A DNA stretch of 64,000 nt from an uncultured Methanolobus sp. (GTDB lineage: Archaea; Halobacteriota; Methanosarcinia; Methanosarcinales; Methanosarcinaceae). Under the pieces are notes generated by a model. That model was not told the origin of the DNA. It saw only the letters and a program-made list of their open reading frames with translations, and ran no database searches. The stretch lies in the NCBI RefSeq assembly GCF_963665675.1, contig NZ_OY762426.1:496001-560000 (forward strand). The letters are read 5' to 3'. Position 1 is the stretch's first letter, and every line of letters starts with the position of its first letter. Below are positions 47,470-56,501 of the stretch, piece after piece. The position numbers and the translations under genes are program-made.

Positions 47470-48255
47470 TTGGAAGAATACTATCGCCAATCAGTGGAAG
47501 ATTGTCGTATCATTGGAAATCAAAAGTATACAGTATCTATATCAATAGCAGTTGCCAGTGGGGCACTTTTGTATGCAATAGCAACTGCCATTTCCACAAA
47601 CAGTCATACCTTTTATAATGATTTGTTTATCGCTTCAATAGGTATTTTTGCACTACTTATGATTTTGGATAATTTATACAATACACTTTTTTTATTTTTT
47701 CATCTACCTCTCATGACTGATGCTACTGTAAAGATAGAGATGTTACAAAGAGATATATTATTTAAAGAAATGGGTATTGTTGACGTTTTTTATTGGGATA
47801 AAATACCTCACGATAGGAATAATAATTTTAAGGAATTTTTGCAAAAAAAATATATCCTTACAAATATTAGTAAAGTTCATTGTCTCAGAGAGAACGCTGA
47901 TACATATTCAATCATAATTAAAATAGGATGGTTGAAGAAAAAATATGGTTCTTTCTCATTGGACTGCGATAAAAAAATAGCAATTCTAAATATTGATGGA
48001 ATTGAAGTAGATAGATTTAAAGTTAGAGAAGAAGAAGCTAATTTAGTTTTATGGGAAACTGAATTGAAAAATAGATTCAGAGATATTGGTCCCCATTCAG
48101 TCGTTTATAGACCTTCAATACTAAGAGTTAAGCTTGCTATTATAGTAACATGCATAATTGTTGGAGCAATAGTGATTATAACCTCTTTCTATAAAGTGCA
48201 TGAGGACATTATTATTGCATGTGTACATAATTTATGGTACAACTTTTGGTCATAA
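47470..48255 (+). CDS. Hypothetical membrane protein with three transmembrane segments
   Basis: About 261 residues from a TTG at 47470. Two N-terminal hydrophobic helices (YTVSISIAVASGALLYAIAT; LFIASIGIFALLMILDNLY), a large polar cytoplasmic domain, and one C-terminal helix (LAIIVTCIIVGAIVIIT). No recognisable domain. The frame remains open back to 47362 without any ATG, so the true start is uncertain or the gene has lost its 5' end. It lies beside the putative defence operon on the opposite strand and may be an accessory or effector; unsupported. Confidence 0.6.
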   Translation: MEEYYRQSVEDCRIIGNQKYTVSISIAVASGALLYAIATAISTNSHTFYNDLFIASIGIFALLMILDNLYNTLFLFFHLPLMTDATVKIEMLQRDILFKEMGIVDVFYWDKIPHDRNNNFKEFLQKKYILTNISKVHCLRENADTYSIIIKIGWLKKKYGSFSLDCDKKIAILNIDGIEVDRFKVREEEANLVLWETELKNRFRDIGPHSVVYRPSILRVKLAIIVTCIIVGAIVIITSFYKVHEDIIIACVHNLWYNFWS

Positions 48256-48299
48256 TTGTTACGCCAAGAGCAATATACTACTAAAAAGGAACGTATAAT

Positions 48300-48530
48300 T
48301 CAGTAATTTTTTGGGCTTATTTCACCATTCAATATAAGCAACCCCACCAGAGTCCTTGCCACTTTTACAGTATCCTGTTGATTTTTCACACGTGTGCATT
48401 CCCTTTGATTCCTAGGAAAAGTACTTACTGTGAAAGTGTTACCACAAACAGGGCATTTAAATGTCGCATTGTTTCCAAACCAGTCTTCATCCGTTCCTAA
48501 GTTGTTGGGGTCTACATATATTGCATTCAT
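48300..48530 (-). CDS. Small zinc-finger protein
   Basis: A 76-residue protein with CPVCGNTFTVSTFPRNQREC, so a CxxC plus one more cysteine that may complete a zinc site together with nearby residues. The C-terminal half is helical. It lies 111 bases downstream of the methyltransferase on the same strand and may be the last gene of the operon. Function unknown. Confidence 0.6.
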   Translation of the reverse strand: MNAIYVDPNNLGTDEDWFGNNATFKCPVCGNTFTVSTFPRNQRECTRVKNQQDTVKVARTLVGLLILNGEISPKNY

Positions 48531-48641
48531 GATACTTTCTCCTATTTAAGTAATCATGAAATCTATGTCGTTGAGATACCACGGCTGACATAGCCCTATC
48601 TTTAATTGTCATAATCATTAGAGACATTATTCTGATGACTT

Positions 48642-49565
48642 TCATTTTCCTAAAGTACAAACTAAATCGTCAGCTAAAAGTGTTGGCTCCAACTCCCTAT
48701 TGCTTATAAGTTGAAGAGGATCAACCATGTTTTTTTCATCTAAATCGCAATTAGTTATTAGCAGCTCGCTGCCTCTCCTTGCTTTTTTTCTTTTTACATT
48801 TGTCATCCCATATGCTAAATCCCAAGGGATTACATCAGCAAAACTAAATAACTCTCTTATTTCGGGAGAATCATCACACGTTATAAGCCAACGGTGTTTA
48901 CACTTTTCGACATCCTCCGCAAATTTATCATGGTCAAAATTAGTATGTAGATGACCGTTGATTCCGTACAACTTCGAATTTTTTGACGTTAAATAGGGAG
49001 GGTCTAAGAAAAGAAATACATCTTTACCCGGTTTGCTTAATAGATGACCATAATCATTGTTTGTTATCTCTATGCCTTTTAATAAATTGGATAATGGGAC
49101 TAGTTTATCAACCACTGAAGTAGTAAATCTTTTATCGTAAGACTCTTGAGAATAACCTCCTGAATCAATGAGTCCCGAGAATGTTATTCTATTCAGAATA
49201 AAAAATCGGATTGCTCTCTCAAAATTACTCCATTCGTGTTCCGTATTTTTGTAATATTTAAAAAGGTCTTTACCCGATTTAAATTGACTTTTCATTGAGA
49301 TTACTGTCTCTTTGAATATTTCTCCATCTTCTTGTAAATATTCCCAGAAATAATACAAATCGGGGTTAATATCATTTATCGAAAAAGTGGCAAGGGTTGG
49401 AATTTTTTGCTTAGCAGCGATGAAAACAGAGCCACCGCCTACAAAAGGTTCTCTAAATTCTTTAAAGTTTGATGGTATGTACTCCAAAATGGTCTTCAAA
49501 GCTCTGGATTTTCCCCCTGGATATCTCAAAACAGAGGTAACAGTAGGGCTGCTCATATTCTTCAT
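48642..49565 (-). CDS. Dam-type (D12 class) DNA adenine-N6 methyltransferase
   Basis: A 307-residue methyltransferase that would methylate adenine in a specific DNA site. The AdoMet motif I region is RYPGGKSRALKTILEYIP and FREPFVGGGSVFIAA; the catalytic motif IV is FLDPPYLTSKN (DPPY) near residue 200; motif WLITCDDSPEIRELF follows. This is the size and motif order of the D12 class. The four-base ATGA overlap with the upstream gene couples it to the SMC-HerA-NurA operon, where it could mark self DNA. Confidence 0.9.
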   Translation of the reverse strand: MKNMSSPTVTSVLRYPGGKSRALKTILEYIPSNFKEFREPFVGGGSVFIAAKQKIPTLATFSINDINPDLYYFWEYLQEDGEIFKETVISMKSQFKSGKDLFKYYKNTEHEWSNFERAIRFFILNRITFSGLIDSGGYSQESYDKRFTTSVVDKLVPLSNLLKGIEITNNDYGHLLSKPGKDVFLFLDPPYLTSKNSKLYGINGHLHTNFDHDKFAEDVEKCKHRWLITCDDSPEIRELFSFADVIPWDLAYGMTNVKRKKARRGSELLITNCDLDEKNMVDPLQLISNRELEPTLLADDLVCTLGK

Positions 49566-50488
49566 TTCTTTTTTTTAATGTTATCTAGTTTTTCCCAATT
49601 CGCACTATTCTCCGCAATTTTGAATAGGGAATTGCTTATTGCATTTTGATAAGAGATGTCTGCAAATACAAAAGATTGCAACTCTTCGGAATTATATACA
49701 TAATTTTTGTGATTATACAATACGTTGTTACAAAAGGCGTTTATTTTATTTTGTTCTTCAAAAGATAGATTTCCACCAAATACTTTCCATAAAAGGTAAC
49801 TGAGCTTGTCTTCTGAAAGTGTTTCCTTCTCTTCATCGTAAATGTCTAACCAACTTTGACTTTCTTTGTTAAATTTGTATATTCCTCTTGTCAATTCCGG
49901 AAGCTTTTGCAACCTAGCAAAAATAGAATTAACTGGACTTTCTCTAGTCTCTTTAGGCATATCGTATTTAAAATCATCTATTGAGCTATTTAAGAAATTT
50001 ATTGTCTCCAACACAACTTGATGAATATTTTGAATGGATTTTTCTCCATTTTTTCTATTAAGAGGAGTCTTTTCATAGAAAGCACGGAGTGCGACGAGGG
50101 AAAGAATTACTACCTTTTCTTTATTTGGTAGGTCTCCTCCCCACTTAATATCATATTTATATTCATCAATGTCATCCATTAGTATTTCAAAACTAATTTT
50201 CCCTAAAAGGCTTTCTATTTCCCATACACCTTTTGCAGTCATAACATATTTGGAAAAATCATTTCCAGAGCGAATAAAGCCTTTTTCAACAAGCTCATGG
50301 GCAACTTGTGGGTCTAAATTCTCAGAGAAAACCGCAGAGTCATCTAGGTATTGAAGAATATTATTTTTATTTCCTCGCAGAAAAGTTAAATAAATCGATG
50401 ATTTTTGCATTTTAGATGCATTTGATACATTTTTCCATAATTGATTGTAAAAATCTTCCTTTAAAACTAACAGATATTCTTCTGACAT
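49562..50488 (-). CDS. Unrecognised protein with winged-helix-like segment, in SMC-HerA-NurA operon
   Basis: A 308-residue soluble protein starting MSEEYLLVLKEDFYNQLWKN. An N-terminal segment HELVEKGFIRSGNDFSKYV followed by MTAKGVWEIE looks like a winged helix-turn-helix; the rest is helical and charged with no known motif. An in-frame ATG at 50515 would overlap the ATPase gene by 17 bases; I prefer 50488, with GGTG just upstream and a 10-base gap. It is sandwiched between the SMC-like ATPase and the methyltransferase, so it is probably part of the complex. Confidence 0.8.
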   Translation of the reverse strand: MSEEYLLVLKEDFYNQLWKNVSNASKMQKSSIYLTFLRGNKNNILQYLDDSAVFSENLDPQVAHELVEKGFIRSGNDFSKYVMTAKGVWEIESLLGKISFEILMDDIDEYKYDIKWGGDLPNKEKVVILSLVALRAFYEKTPLNRKNGEKSIQNIHQVVLETINFLNSSIDDFKYDMPKETRESPVNSIFARLQKLPELTRGIYKFNKESQSWLDIYDEEKETLSEDKLSYLLWKVFGGNLSFEEQNKINAFCNNVLYNHKNYVYNSEELQSFVFADISYQNAISNSLFKIAENSANWEKLDNIKKKK

Positions 50489-50498
50489 TATAGCACCA

Positions 50499-52670
50499 TC
50501 AGTAAAGTTTTTCAATAGTTAGTTCTTCATCTACGGCTTTTGCAAAGACAGCAAGCAAAATTTTGTTCTGGTCGATTTGTTTTTCAAGAATATTTTGAAT
50601 CGGTTGTAGAGAATTTGAATCCATAGTTGAACCTTCATCAAAAATAACTATCATCCTTCTTTTATCATCTTCTGGCCTGTTTAGTATTGCTTGAATATAC
50701 ATGCTCATTGACTGCCCAGTACTGATATCTTTCATATCAATTTCTCTGCCACCTTCAAGTAATATCGTTTTCTTTAAAAAATCGATTTTAGTTGGTTTCA
50801 AGAACTCATCAATATATGGAAATTCAGGAATCTTATTTGCAAAATAACTGGAAACCGCTTCATTGTAACGTATTTCATTATCTGATGAGAGTTGTTTTCC
50901 TTCAGCTATTTTATGAATGATATCCTCATATTTGGTAAAATTTTGGTCAAGAACATCTATCAATTTGCTTAAATTATCAATTTGAGCAGAATAGCTATGG
51001 TATTTATGAGGTTCTCGACTTTCTAATTCTCTTAACTTTGCTTCATTCTGAGACTTTATACTTAGGAGATTTTTGTGTTTAATATTATGATCTTCGATAT
51101 CCTTTTGACGCTTTTGAAGTTCAATCAAATAAGAATCTTCAGCTTGTAGATAAATATTACTATATTTTGGATATTGAGATAAAATTTCGTCCTGTTTAAT
51201 ACTTATCTCTGATGGATCTGTATTTTCATCAATAATAATACCATTCGCCTTGGCCAAATTTTTGTAATATTCAATTTTTATAAGTATAGGTTGCAGCTCT
51301 TGATTTATTTCATCAATGTTGTCATCAATGATATTCTCATTGTTTTCACGTATTGATTTTTCTCTCTTACCATAAAGAATCTTTAAACTTTCTAAATCGG
51401 ATTCTATTTTATCGATATCAGATTCAATATTTGATATCAATTCAAGAGATTTCTTTAAATCATCATAAATGGATTTAAGCGTTTTGTTGTTTTCACTTTC
51501 CTTTTTTAGTAAATGTACAAGTTCATTTATGTTTTTATCAAAACCTGGGAGAGAAATATCTACAGAACTATATTGCTCAAATATTTTTATTAAATCATGA
51601 TAAAATGAGCCTTTTTTCCCTGATTCACGAATCTCTTTTTCAGCAAGATAACTGTTTATACTTTTCTTTAGAAAAGTGATGTCTGAATTAATGTTATCTT
51701 CAATATGATATGATTTTAGAGATTTCGCAAAATTTAAACTTTTTATTTTTGAAGTATGTACTTTTATTTGTTCTAAATTACGATTAATAAATAGCCGTTC
51801 TAAAGTTGAAGTTAAACTGTTTATTGATAACTTGACACGTGTAATATCCGATTCAATATCTTCCTTTTTATGTTCGTATTGAGTATTAAATCGTTTTGCA
51901 GTTGTCCGTTTTTTAATTAACTTTTGACCTTCGTCTTCTATTGCTTGCATTAAATTTGTTGAATCAAACATATATCTACCAAATTCTCTCAACGAAAGGT
52001 AACTTCCTAATACCCTATATTCCTCTTCAAGCTCCTTTATTAAATTCGCTGAATCTTCTTCTTGCGTAGTGTATTTAGATAATGTGGACTTTAGCTGTGC
52101 AATTTCGTCATCATTTCTTGATCGTGCGATTTCTGATTTTACTTCACCAAGGTAATTTCTGAAATCTGATATTTTTTTATGGTATCTATTTTGTTGATTC
52201 TTGACATCAGCTAGAATTTCTGTAACACGATTCAAGGGGTCTTCAGGAATATCATATACCAAGAAATATTTATCTTTAAAAGTTTGAAGAGGAATATCAT
52301 TTGTTTCCGAGTCGATCGTTTCCTGAACTCTGATATCTTTAGAAACTGCATTTTTCTTTGACGAGGTTAGTTTTATAGTACCGTCTTTGCTTGTAAGAAC
52401 TACATCAAAGGTATAATCCTGACTGTCACGTTGGGCCATATATTCAATATCGTGTCTCAGTGACTCTGAAATACGACAATCAGTATCTTCAAGTCTGTCT
52501 CCATAAAATGCGAGTGCAAGCATGTTTAGAAATGTACTTTTTCCTCGTGCATTGGGGGCTTTTACGTATATAGCATTACCATTTACATTCTTTAGCTTAT
52601 CATCAATGGTAAATATTCGATTGTGATTATCTCCCTCTTTTCTTGAAATTTCATACTCTACTTCAAGCAT
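50499..52670 (-). CDS. SMC/Rad50-like coiled-coil ATPase
   Basis: A 723-residue ABC-type DNA-associated ATPase. The P-loop is APNARGKSTFLNM near residue 38, lacking the usual first glycine and the GxG pattern. The signature ISTGQSMSMYIQ near residue 655 replaces LSGGQ, and MIVIFDEGSTMDS is Walker B with the catalytic Glu. Between them lie about 550 residues with strong coiled-coil character. No CxxC zinc hook is present. It is not Rad50, since no mre11 accompanies it; a RecN/DndD-like or Wadjet-like role is possible. Confidence 0.85.
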   Translation of the reverse strand: MLEVEYEISRKEGDNHNRIFTIDDKLKNVNGNAIYVKAPNARGKSTFLNMLALAFYGDRLEDTDCRISESLRHDIEYMAQRDSQDYTFDVVLTSKDGTIKLTSSKKNAVSKDIRVQETIDSETNDIPLQTFKDKYFLVYDIPEDPLNRVTEILADVKNQQNRYHKKISDFRNYLGEVKSEIARSRNDDEIAQLKSTLSKYTTQEEDSANLIKELEEEYRVLGSYLSLREFGRYMFDSTNLMQAIEDEGQKLIKKRTTAKRFNTQYEHKKEDIESDITRVKLSINSLTSTLERLFINRNLEQIKVHTSKIKSLNFAKSLKSYHIEDNINSDITFLKKSINSYLAEKEIRESGKKGSFYHDLIKIFEQYSSVDISLPGFDKNINELVHLLKKESENNKTLKSIYDDLKKSLELISNIESDIDKIESDLESLKILYGKREKSIRENNENIIDDNIDEINQELQPILIKIEYYKNLAKANGIIIDENTDPSEISIKQDEILSQYPKYSNIYLQAEDSYLIELQKRQKDIEDHNIKHKNLLSIKSQNEAKLRELESREPHKYHSYSAQIDNLSKLIDVLDQNFTKYEDIIHKIAEGKQLSSDNEIRYNEAVSSYFANKIPEFPYIDEFLKPTKIDFLKKTILLEGGREIDMKDISTGQSMSMYIQAILNRPEDDKRRMIVIFDEGSTMDSNSLQPIQNILEKQIDQNKILLAVFAKAVDEELTIEKLY

Positions 52671-52671
52671 G

Positions 52672-52812
52672 TTATTCTCCTATTGTATCCAATAACTGTT
52701 CAAGTAATTCTTCATTGAAGTAGCCTTCAGATATTAACTTCAAAACGTTGACCTGCTCATCATCCTCTATGAGATTAGATAAAAGAGATAGTATTGAAAG
52801 ACCTGCCTCCAT
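52672..52812 (-). CDS. 46-residue protein in the SMC-HerA-NurA operon
   Basis: ATG at 52812 starts one base after the HerA stop; the Shine-Dalgarno AAGGAGG lies inside the last codons of herA. The product (starting MEAGLSILSLLSNLIEDDEQ, ending LLEQLLDTIGE) is acidic and helical, suited to be a small partner or linker. The SMC-like ATPase begins two bases after its stop. The strong ribosome binding site and tight packing make it a real gene despite its size. Confidence 0.65.
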   Translation of the reverse strand: MEAGLSILSLLSNLIEDDEQVNVLKLISEGYFNEELLEQLLDTIGE

Positions 52813-52813
52813 T

Positions 52814-54418
52814 TTAATCCCTCCTTTTGATAACACCTGCAAAGGCCAATGGGAACTTTAAGACTTTTAATTGAGACATCTCATGGATATTTGCAACTGC
52901 AAACCCTTTTCTTAGATTTTGAATTTCATTATCTGAAATATTAATTCCGTGGCTTTTAGCTACGCCATAATCAGATTTAAAGAAAATTTTAGTGTTGATT
53001 ACATTAGAAAGACCTTTTGGAATGTCGGTAGGATTTTGCGAGGAGAATATAACTCCAATTTCCTGACTTCTCCCTTGACGGCATATTGTATCTAAATCCC
53101 CTAGTGCCTCTTTGGAGCTTTCAGTATTATAAAATTGATGAACCTCATCGATTATTATGAGGATGGGAACGTCACTCTGATTTAAACTTTTTAATAGCAC
53201 AATTTGGTGAAGTAAATGTCGGAGCAAGACGGAACCAAACGTTTTAGACTTTTCATCTTCTAAGTCAATAACTGACATCATTCCGTGCTGGAGTATATCT
53301 TTTCCATTCAGTTTATAAGCTTGAGAATCATCAAAATAGGCTCTTGCAAGATTCAGATTTCTTAATATATTAGATGCTGTTCCCGGAGCAAGTGGTGCAA
53401 TACCAAAGTCTCCTCTTGCAAATCGCATGGGGAATTTATTTTTTTCCTCATCTCTTTGGTTTATGTCTGTAAACCAATTTACAAAATTATTAAATGTAAT
53501 TTCGCTTATTTCATTCTCTTCACGTCTTGCTTCACGCCAATATCTAAAAATATCAGGAAGATACTGCCCTGCAATATCACTGATAGATTGAAGTATACCA
53601 TTCAGAGCTTCAGGTTCAATTGTATGCACGTCTAGAGAAATTGGTTGTAATATAGAAGGTGTTACACCTTTAGTTGGTGATATCTTTGTTGTTGCAGGGT
53701 AATATACTTTGAAATTTTTGATGCTGCGTGCTTTTTCTCCAATTACTTCCCATTCTTTTTCGATATCCTCCGATAAAGCATTTGAAGGCATATCCATTTT
53801 TAAAAAATCAACATCCTTTACATTAATTGCAAGGACTGCTCCTCCATTATCCACAAAATGTTGAGCAAGATATTTTGTAGCTACAGTCTTTCCACTACCT
53901 GTTTTTCCACATATAAGAGTTTGATAGAAGAATAAATCACTCGGGAGACAAGTATATAATAGATTATTATTATTATCTGGTAATATTTGGGTTTTATTTC
54001 CATGTACTGTTGCAAGAAACACAGCAGGCCCGGTCTTATTTTCACCGGATTCTTCGTTATTCATTGCTATGTTGATTTCTTGTTGATTTGAGCGTCTTGC
54101 TTCTGAAAGAATATCTACAACATTAACTCCACCATCTGTTCTTTCATTAAGGTCCTTTATAACACGTGCAGAAATTATGTTTTGCCATTTTAAATCAGCT
54201 TTAACTTTTCCTAAGTCCATGTCAACTGTCAGTGGTGAAGGGGTATATGGATACTCTTGGTGACTTTGCTCAACTTGCAATACATAAAGAGGTTTGTCTT
54301 CATTTTCTTTGTCCATTACTGTTAAATACGAACCTTTTGGAAGCAGGTATGCGGTTCCCCTTTTTGATACTAGTTTGTACCTATTGTCTTTATCAGGACC
54401 TATCACAATCCATGTCAT
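52814..54418 (-). CDS. HerA-like DNA translocase ATPase
   Basis: A 534-residue HerA/FtsK-superfamily ATPase. An N-terminal beta-barrel HAS-like domain (MTWIVIGPDKDNRYKL...) precedes the Walker A motif LICGKTGSGKTVATKYL (near residue 170). ILIIIDEVHQFYN is Walker B, and VIFSSQNPTDIPKGLSN is the conserved sensor region. HerA works as a hexamer feeding DNA to NurA nucleases in archaeal end processing. Here it is next to NurA, an SMC-like ATPase and a methyltransferase, which points to a specialised system rather than core repair. Confidence 0.88.
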   Translation of the reverse strand: MTWIVIGPDKDNRYKLVSKRGTAYLLPKGSYLTVMDKENEDKPLYVLQVEQSHQEYPYTPSPLTVDMDLGKVKADLKWQNIISARVIKDLNERTDGGVNVVDILSEARRSNQQEINIAMNNEESGENKTGPAVFLATVHGNKTQILPDNNNNLLYTCLPSDLFFYQTLICGKTGSGKTVATKYLAQHFVDNGGAVLAINVKDVDFLKMDMPSNALSEDIEKEWEVIGEKARSIKNFKVYYPATTKISPTKGVTPSILQPISLDVHTIEPEALNGILQSISDIAGQYLPDIFRYWREARREENEISEITFNNFVNWFTDINQRDEEKNKFPMRFARGDFGIAPLAPGTASNILRNLNLARAYFDDSQAYKLNGKDILQHGMMSVIDLEDEKSKTFGSVLLRHLLHQIVLLKSLNQSDVPILIIIDEVHQFYNTESSKEALGDLDTICRQGRSQEIGVIFSSQNPTDIPKGLSNVINTKIFFKSDYGVAKSHGINISDNEIQNLRKGFAVANIHEMSQLKVLKFPLAFAGVIKRRD

Positions 54419-54422
54419 ATTG

Positions 54423-55493
54423 TCACCTAAACCCTCTAGCTTGATTCATTGTTGGCTGAAGCAATGAATCCATCATAATGTCATTTAGATTATACATTTT
54501 CTTACTTTCCCGTGCAAATTTCTCAGCAATTGCGATGGGTCTAATCTGGGTATTTTTTGTGTCACCCTGAATTAAATAAAGATAATATATTGTTTCCATT
54601 AGTTGAAATATCAGTTCCTTATACATCACATATGTATCAGGATGCATTTCGATTCTTTGAGGAGAGGCACCAAAGGGTTTCATGTAACAGAAAACTTTAG
54701 AGTTAGCACGAACTGTTTGGTCGGTATATCTAAAAAAATTGGTTCGTTGACCACTTTTTAAAAGGTTGTGTGCCCAATGCATATCCGAGTTATATTTTCC
54801 GTATAGTTGAGAAGTATTGTCAGTAACAAGGTTGCTTGAACTATTTTTAACAACAAATATTGGAATAACAGATTTCTCTAATAATCTTGAGTTTAATTCA
54901 TTGTTAAATCGTGTCATCTGTTTTCCAACAAGTGGCCCGTCAATAAAAATAATGCAGTTGTTAGGAATATTTGATAAAATGAACTTATTTCTATCAAGTG
55001 CATAGTCTTCTTTAAATACAGCTTCGATTTTATCTTTTTCTCCCAATGAGTCTGCATCTGTTTTTCCACTAAGGTTAGCGTCACTTAATGACTTGTTTTT
55101 TTCAAGAAGGAGTTTTGAGCGGGTGTAAAACCTAAATGACAAACAAGTTGAAGCCAAGTAATCATCATCGTCCATCAAAATAAGTGAATGGCATGTAAGG
55201 TATCCAGTACCTTCCAGTACTTGGAACAAATCGAATGATTCATCATAGGCCAAGAAGACATGTTTGTCCAGTAACTTCCTTCCATTGGAAGCACACAAAT
55301 CATTACTTCCAAATTCTTCTTCAAGATTTAGTTTCCCAAATGTAGAAAGATAGTCATCTTTAACAACATTTTGTGATATTGGAATTATTGGTAATTCTAT
55401 ATCCTTCTGTATTGATAGTATTTTTTCTTTAAATTGTGGATGAAGATAAAAATTATTCGAAAAGCGGATTCTTTCCACTAGTTTTGCCTCCAA
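54423..55493 (-). CDS. NurA-like nuclease
   Basis: A 356-residue protein with NurA nuclease features: VFLAYDESFDLF near residue 84, CIIFIDGPLVG near residue 185, and a C-terminal RPIAIAEKFARES near residue 330, the segments that carry the catalytic acidic residues and basic groups. NurA degrades DNA with Mn2+ and is driven by HerA. It starts the operon; its stop and the herA start are 4 bases apart. AT-rich upstream promoter region. Confidence 0.75.
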   Translation of the reverse strand: MEAKLVERIRFSNNFYLHPQFKEKILSIQKDIELPIIPISQNVVKDDYLSTFGKLNLEEEFGSNDLCASNGRKLLDKHVFLAYDESFDLFQVLEGTGYLTCHSLILMDDDDYLASTCLSFRFYTRSKLLLEKNKSLSDANLSGKTDADSLGEKDKIEAVFKEDYALDRNKFILSNIPNNCIIFIDGPLVGKQMTRFNNELNSRLLEKSVIPIFVVKNSSSNLVTDNTSQLYGKYNSDMHWAHNLLKSGQRTNFFRYTDQTVRANSKVFCYMKPFGASPQRIEMHPDTYVMYKELIFQLMETIYYLYLIQGDTKNTQIRPIAIAEKFARESKKMYNLNDIMMDSLLQPTMNQARGFR

Positions 55494-56501
55494 AATCTAA
55501 TATGCAAAGTAGGGAGGAGAAAAAGAGGGCTTTTTTTGTAGAACAACTCTTTTGCAAAAACTATCATTAAAAGCTAAATGATTCTTCAGGTATAAATAAA
55601 ATGTTATTTGATTTCAAAATAAAATATAATATCCAAAATTGCATCTATAAAGACGTGAATTTTACTTATAGGCACTACATGAGTGTTCATCCTTGAAATC
55701 CCGTCTGTGATCAACATAACTTAGGTGTTTCCTTATGATGCTACCTTTGATAATTTCAACCCTTAAAATCCAACATTGAACATAATATTTTATTTACAAT
55801 TGGTGTCGTTGCTGCTGTTTTTGTAGTAAGTGTAGTTCATTACAATCATTGCATGCAGCTACAACACTGCATACAGGTGATGTAAGTGACTACATTGCTT
55901 ACACTGTAGTCAATGTAGTCATCATCTACACAGACATGAACACAGCTTATTGATTGTGATTATTTTTAAAAATCAAGCACAACAGCATTGATGAACTTTT
56001 CAATATTGATATATTGGATGGCATCATATCCTTAGATCATGTCAAATGGACTATTCACAATGGATGATGTGAATGATGCTCATGCGTCATCGGTTAAGAG
56101 AAGAATCGTGATAAATAGCATGCAGTTTCATAACTTCATCAAAAACATACCAGTGATAAAACCAGTAGTATGAGATTACTTAACAGTTAAATTCTGTAAG
56201 TTAAGGTAGTTGTTATTGTCCAAAAACATTAGCAATAAGTAAATAAAACTCCTTAACCGAAGACACATGGAATGATGCTATATTGGAAGAGTACTCTGAT
56301 TTTTTTGCATCACTCAGGACAGGTTATAGTATTGAAGATCGATATTTCCACATTGGGGAAGAACATTTGTTGTCTGAATCAGAACTTGCATGGTTAAATC
56401 AGAAATTAGTGAAACGTCATTGCTTACCGATTATGTAGACCTGATCACGGCTAAATAATAATTAATAGGGAACTTATGATGGTTAATATATTGTATTATA
56501 C
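55494..56501. other. Gene-poor AT-rich region with a gene remnant
   Basis: Just over 1 kb. The plus-strand frame 56253-56438 is open for 61 codons and reads like a protein end (DAILEEYSDFFASLRTGYS then IEDRYFHIGEEHLLSESEL), but starts at a stop codon and has no usable ATG. Another patch near 55845-55925 has repeated TGTAGT-like words. The segment upstream of NurA probably carries the operon promoter. No intact gene seen. Confidence 0.4.
56253..56438 (+). pseudogene. Possible gene remnant
   Basis: A 61-codon coding-like frame ending LAWLNQKLVKRHCLPIM and stopping at TAG 56436-56438. The amino-acid pattern looks like a C-terminal helical domain of a real protein. No initiation signal is present; a stop codon lies immediately upstream. 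Interpreted as a decayed gene; family not recognised. Confidence 0.35.

Noticed and set aside
48300..55493. Core archaeal Mre11-Rad50-HerA-NurA repair operon
   Set aside because: No Mre11-type phosphoesterase is present, the SMC-like protein has no zinc hook, and a DNA methyltransferase is part of the operon.
55800..55930. CRISPR-like repeats (TGTAGT words)
   Set aside because: No regular repeat-spacer period, only short similar words.
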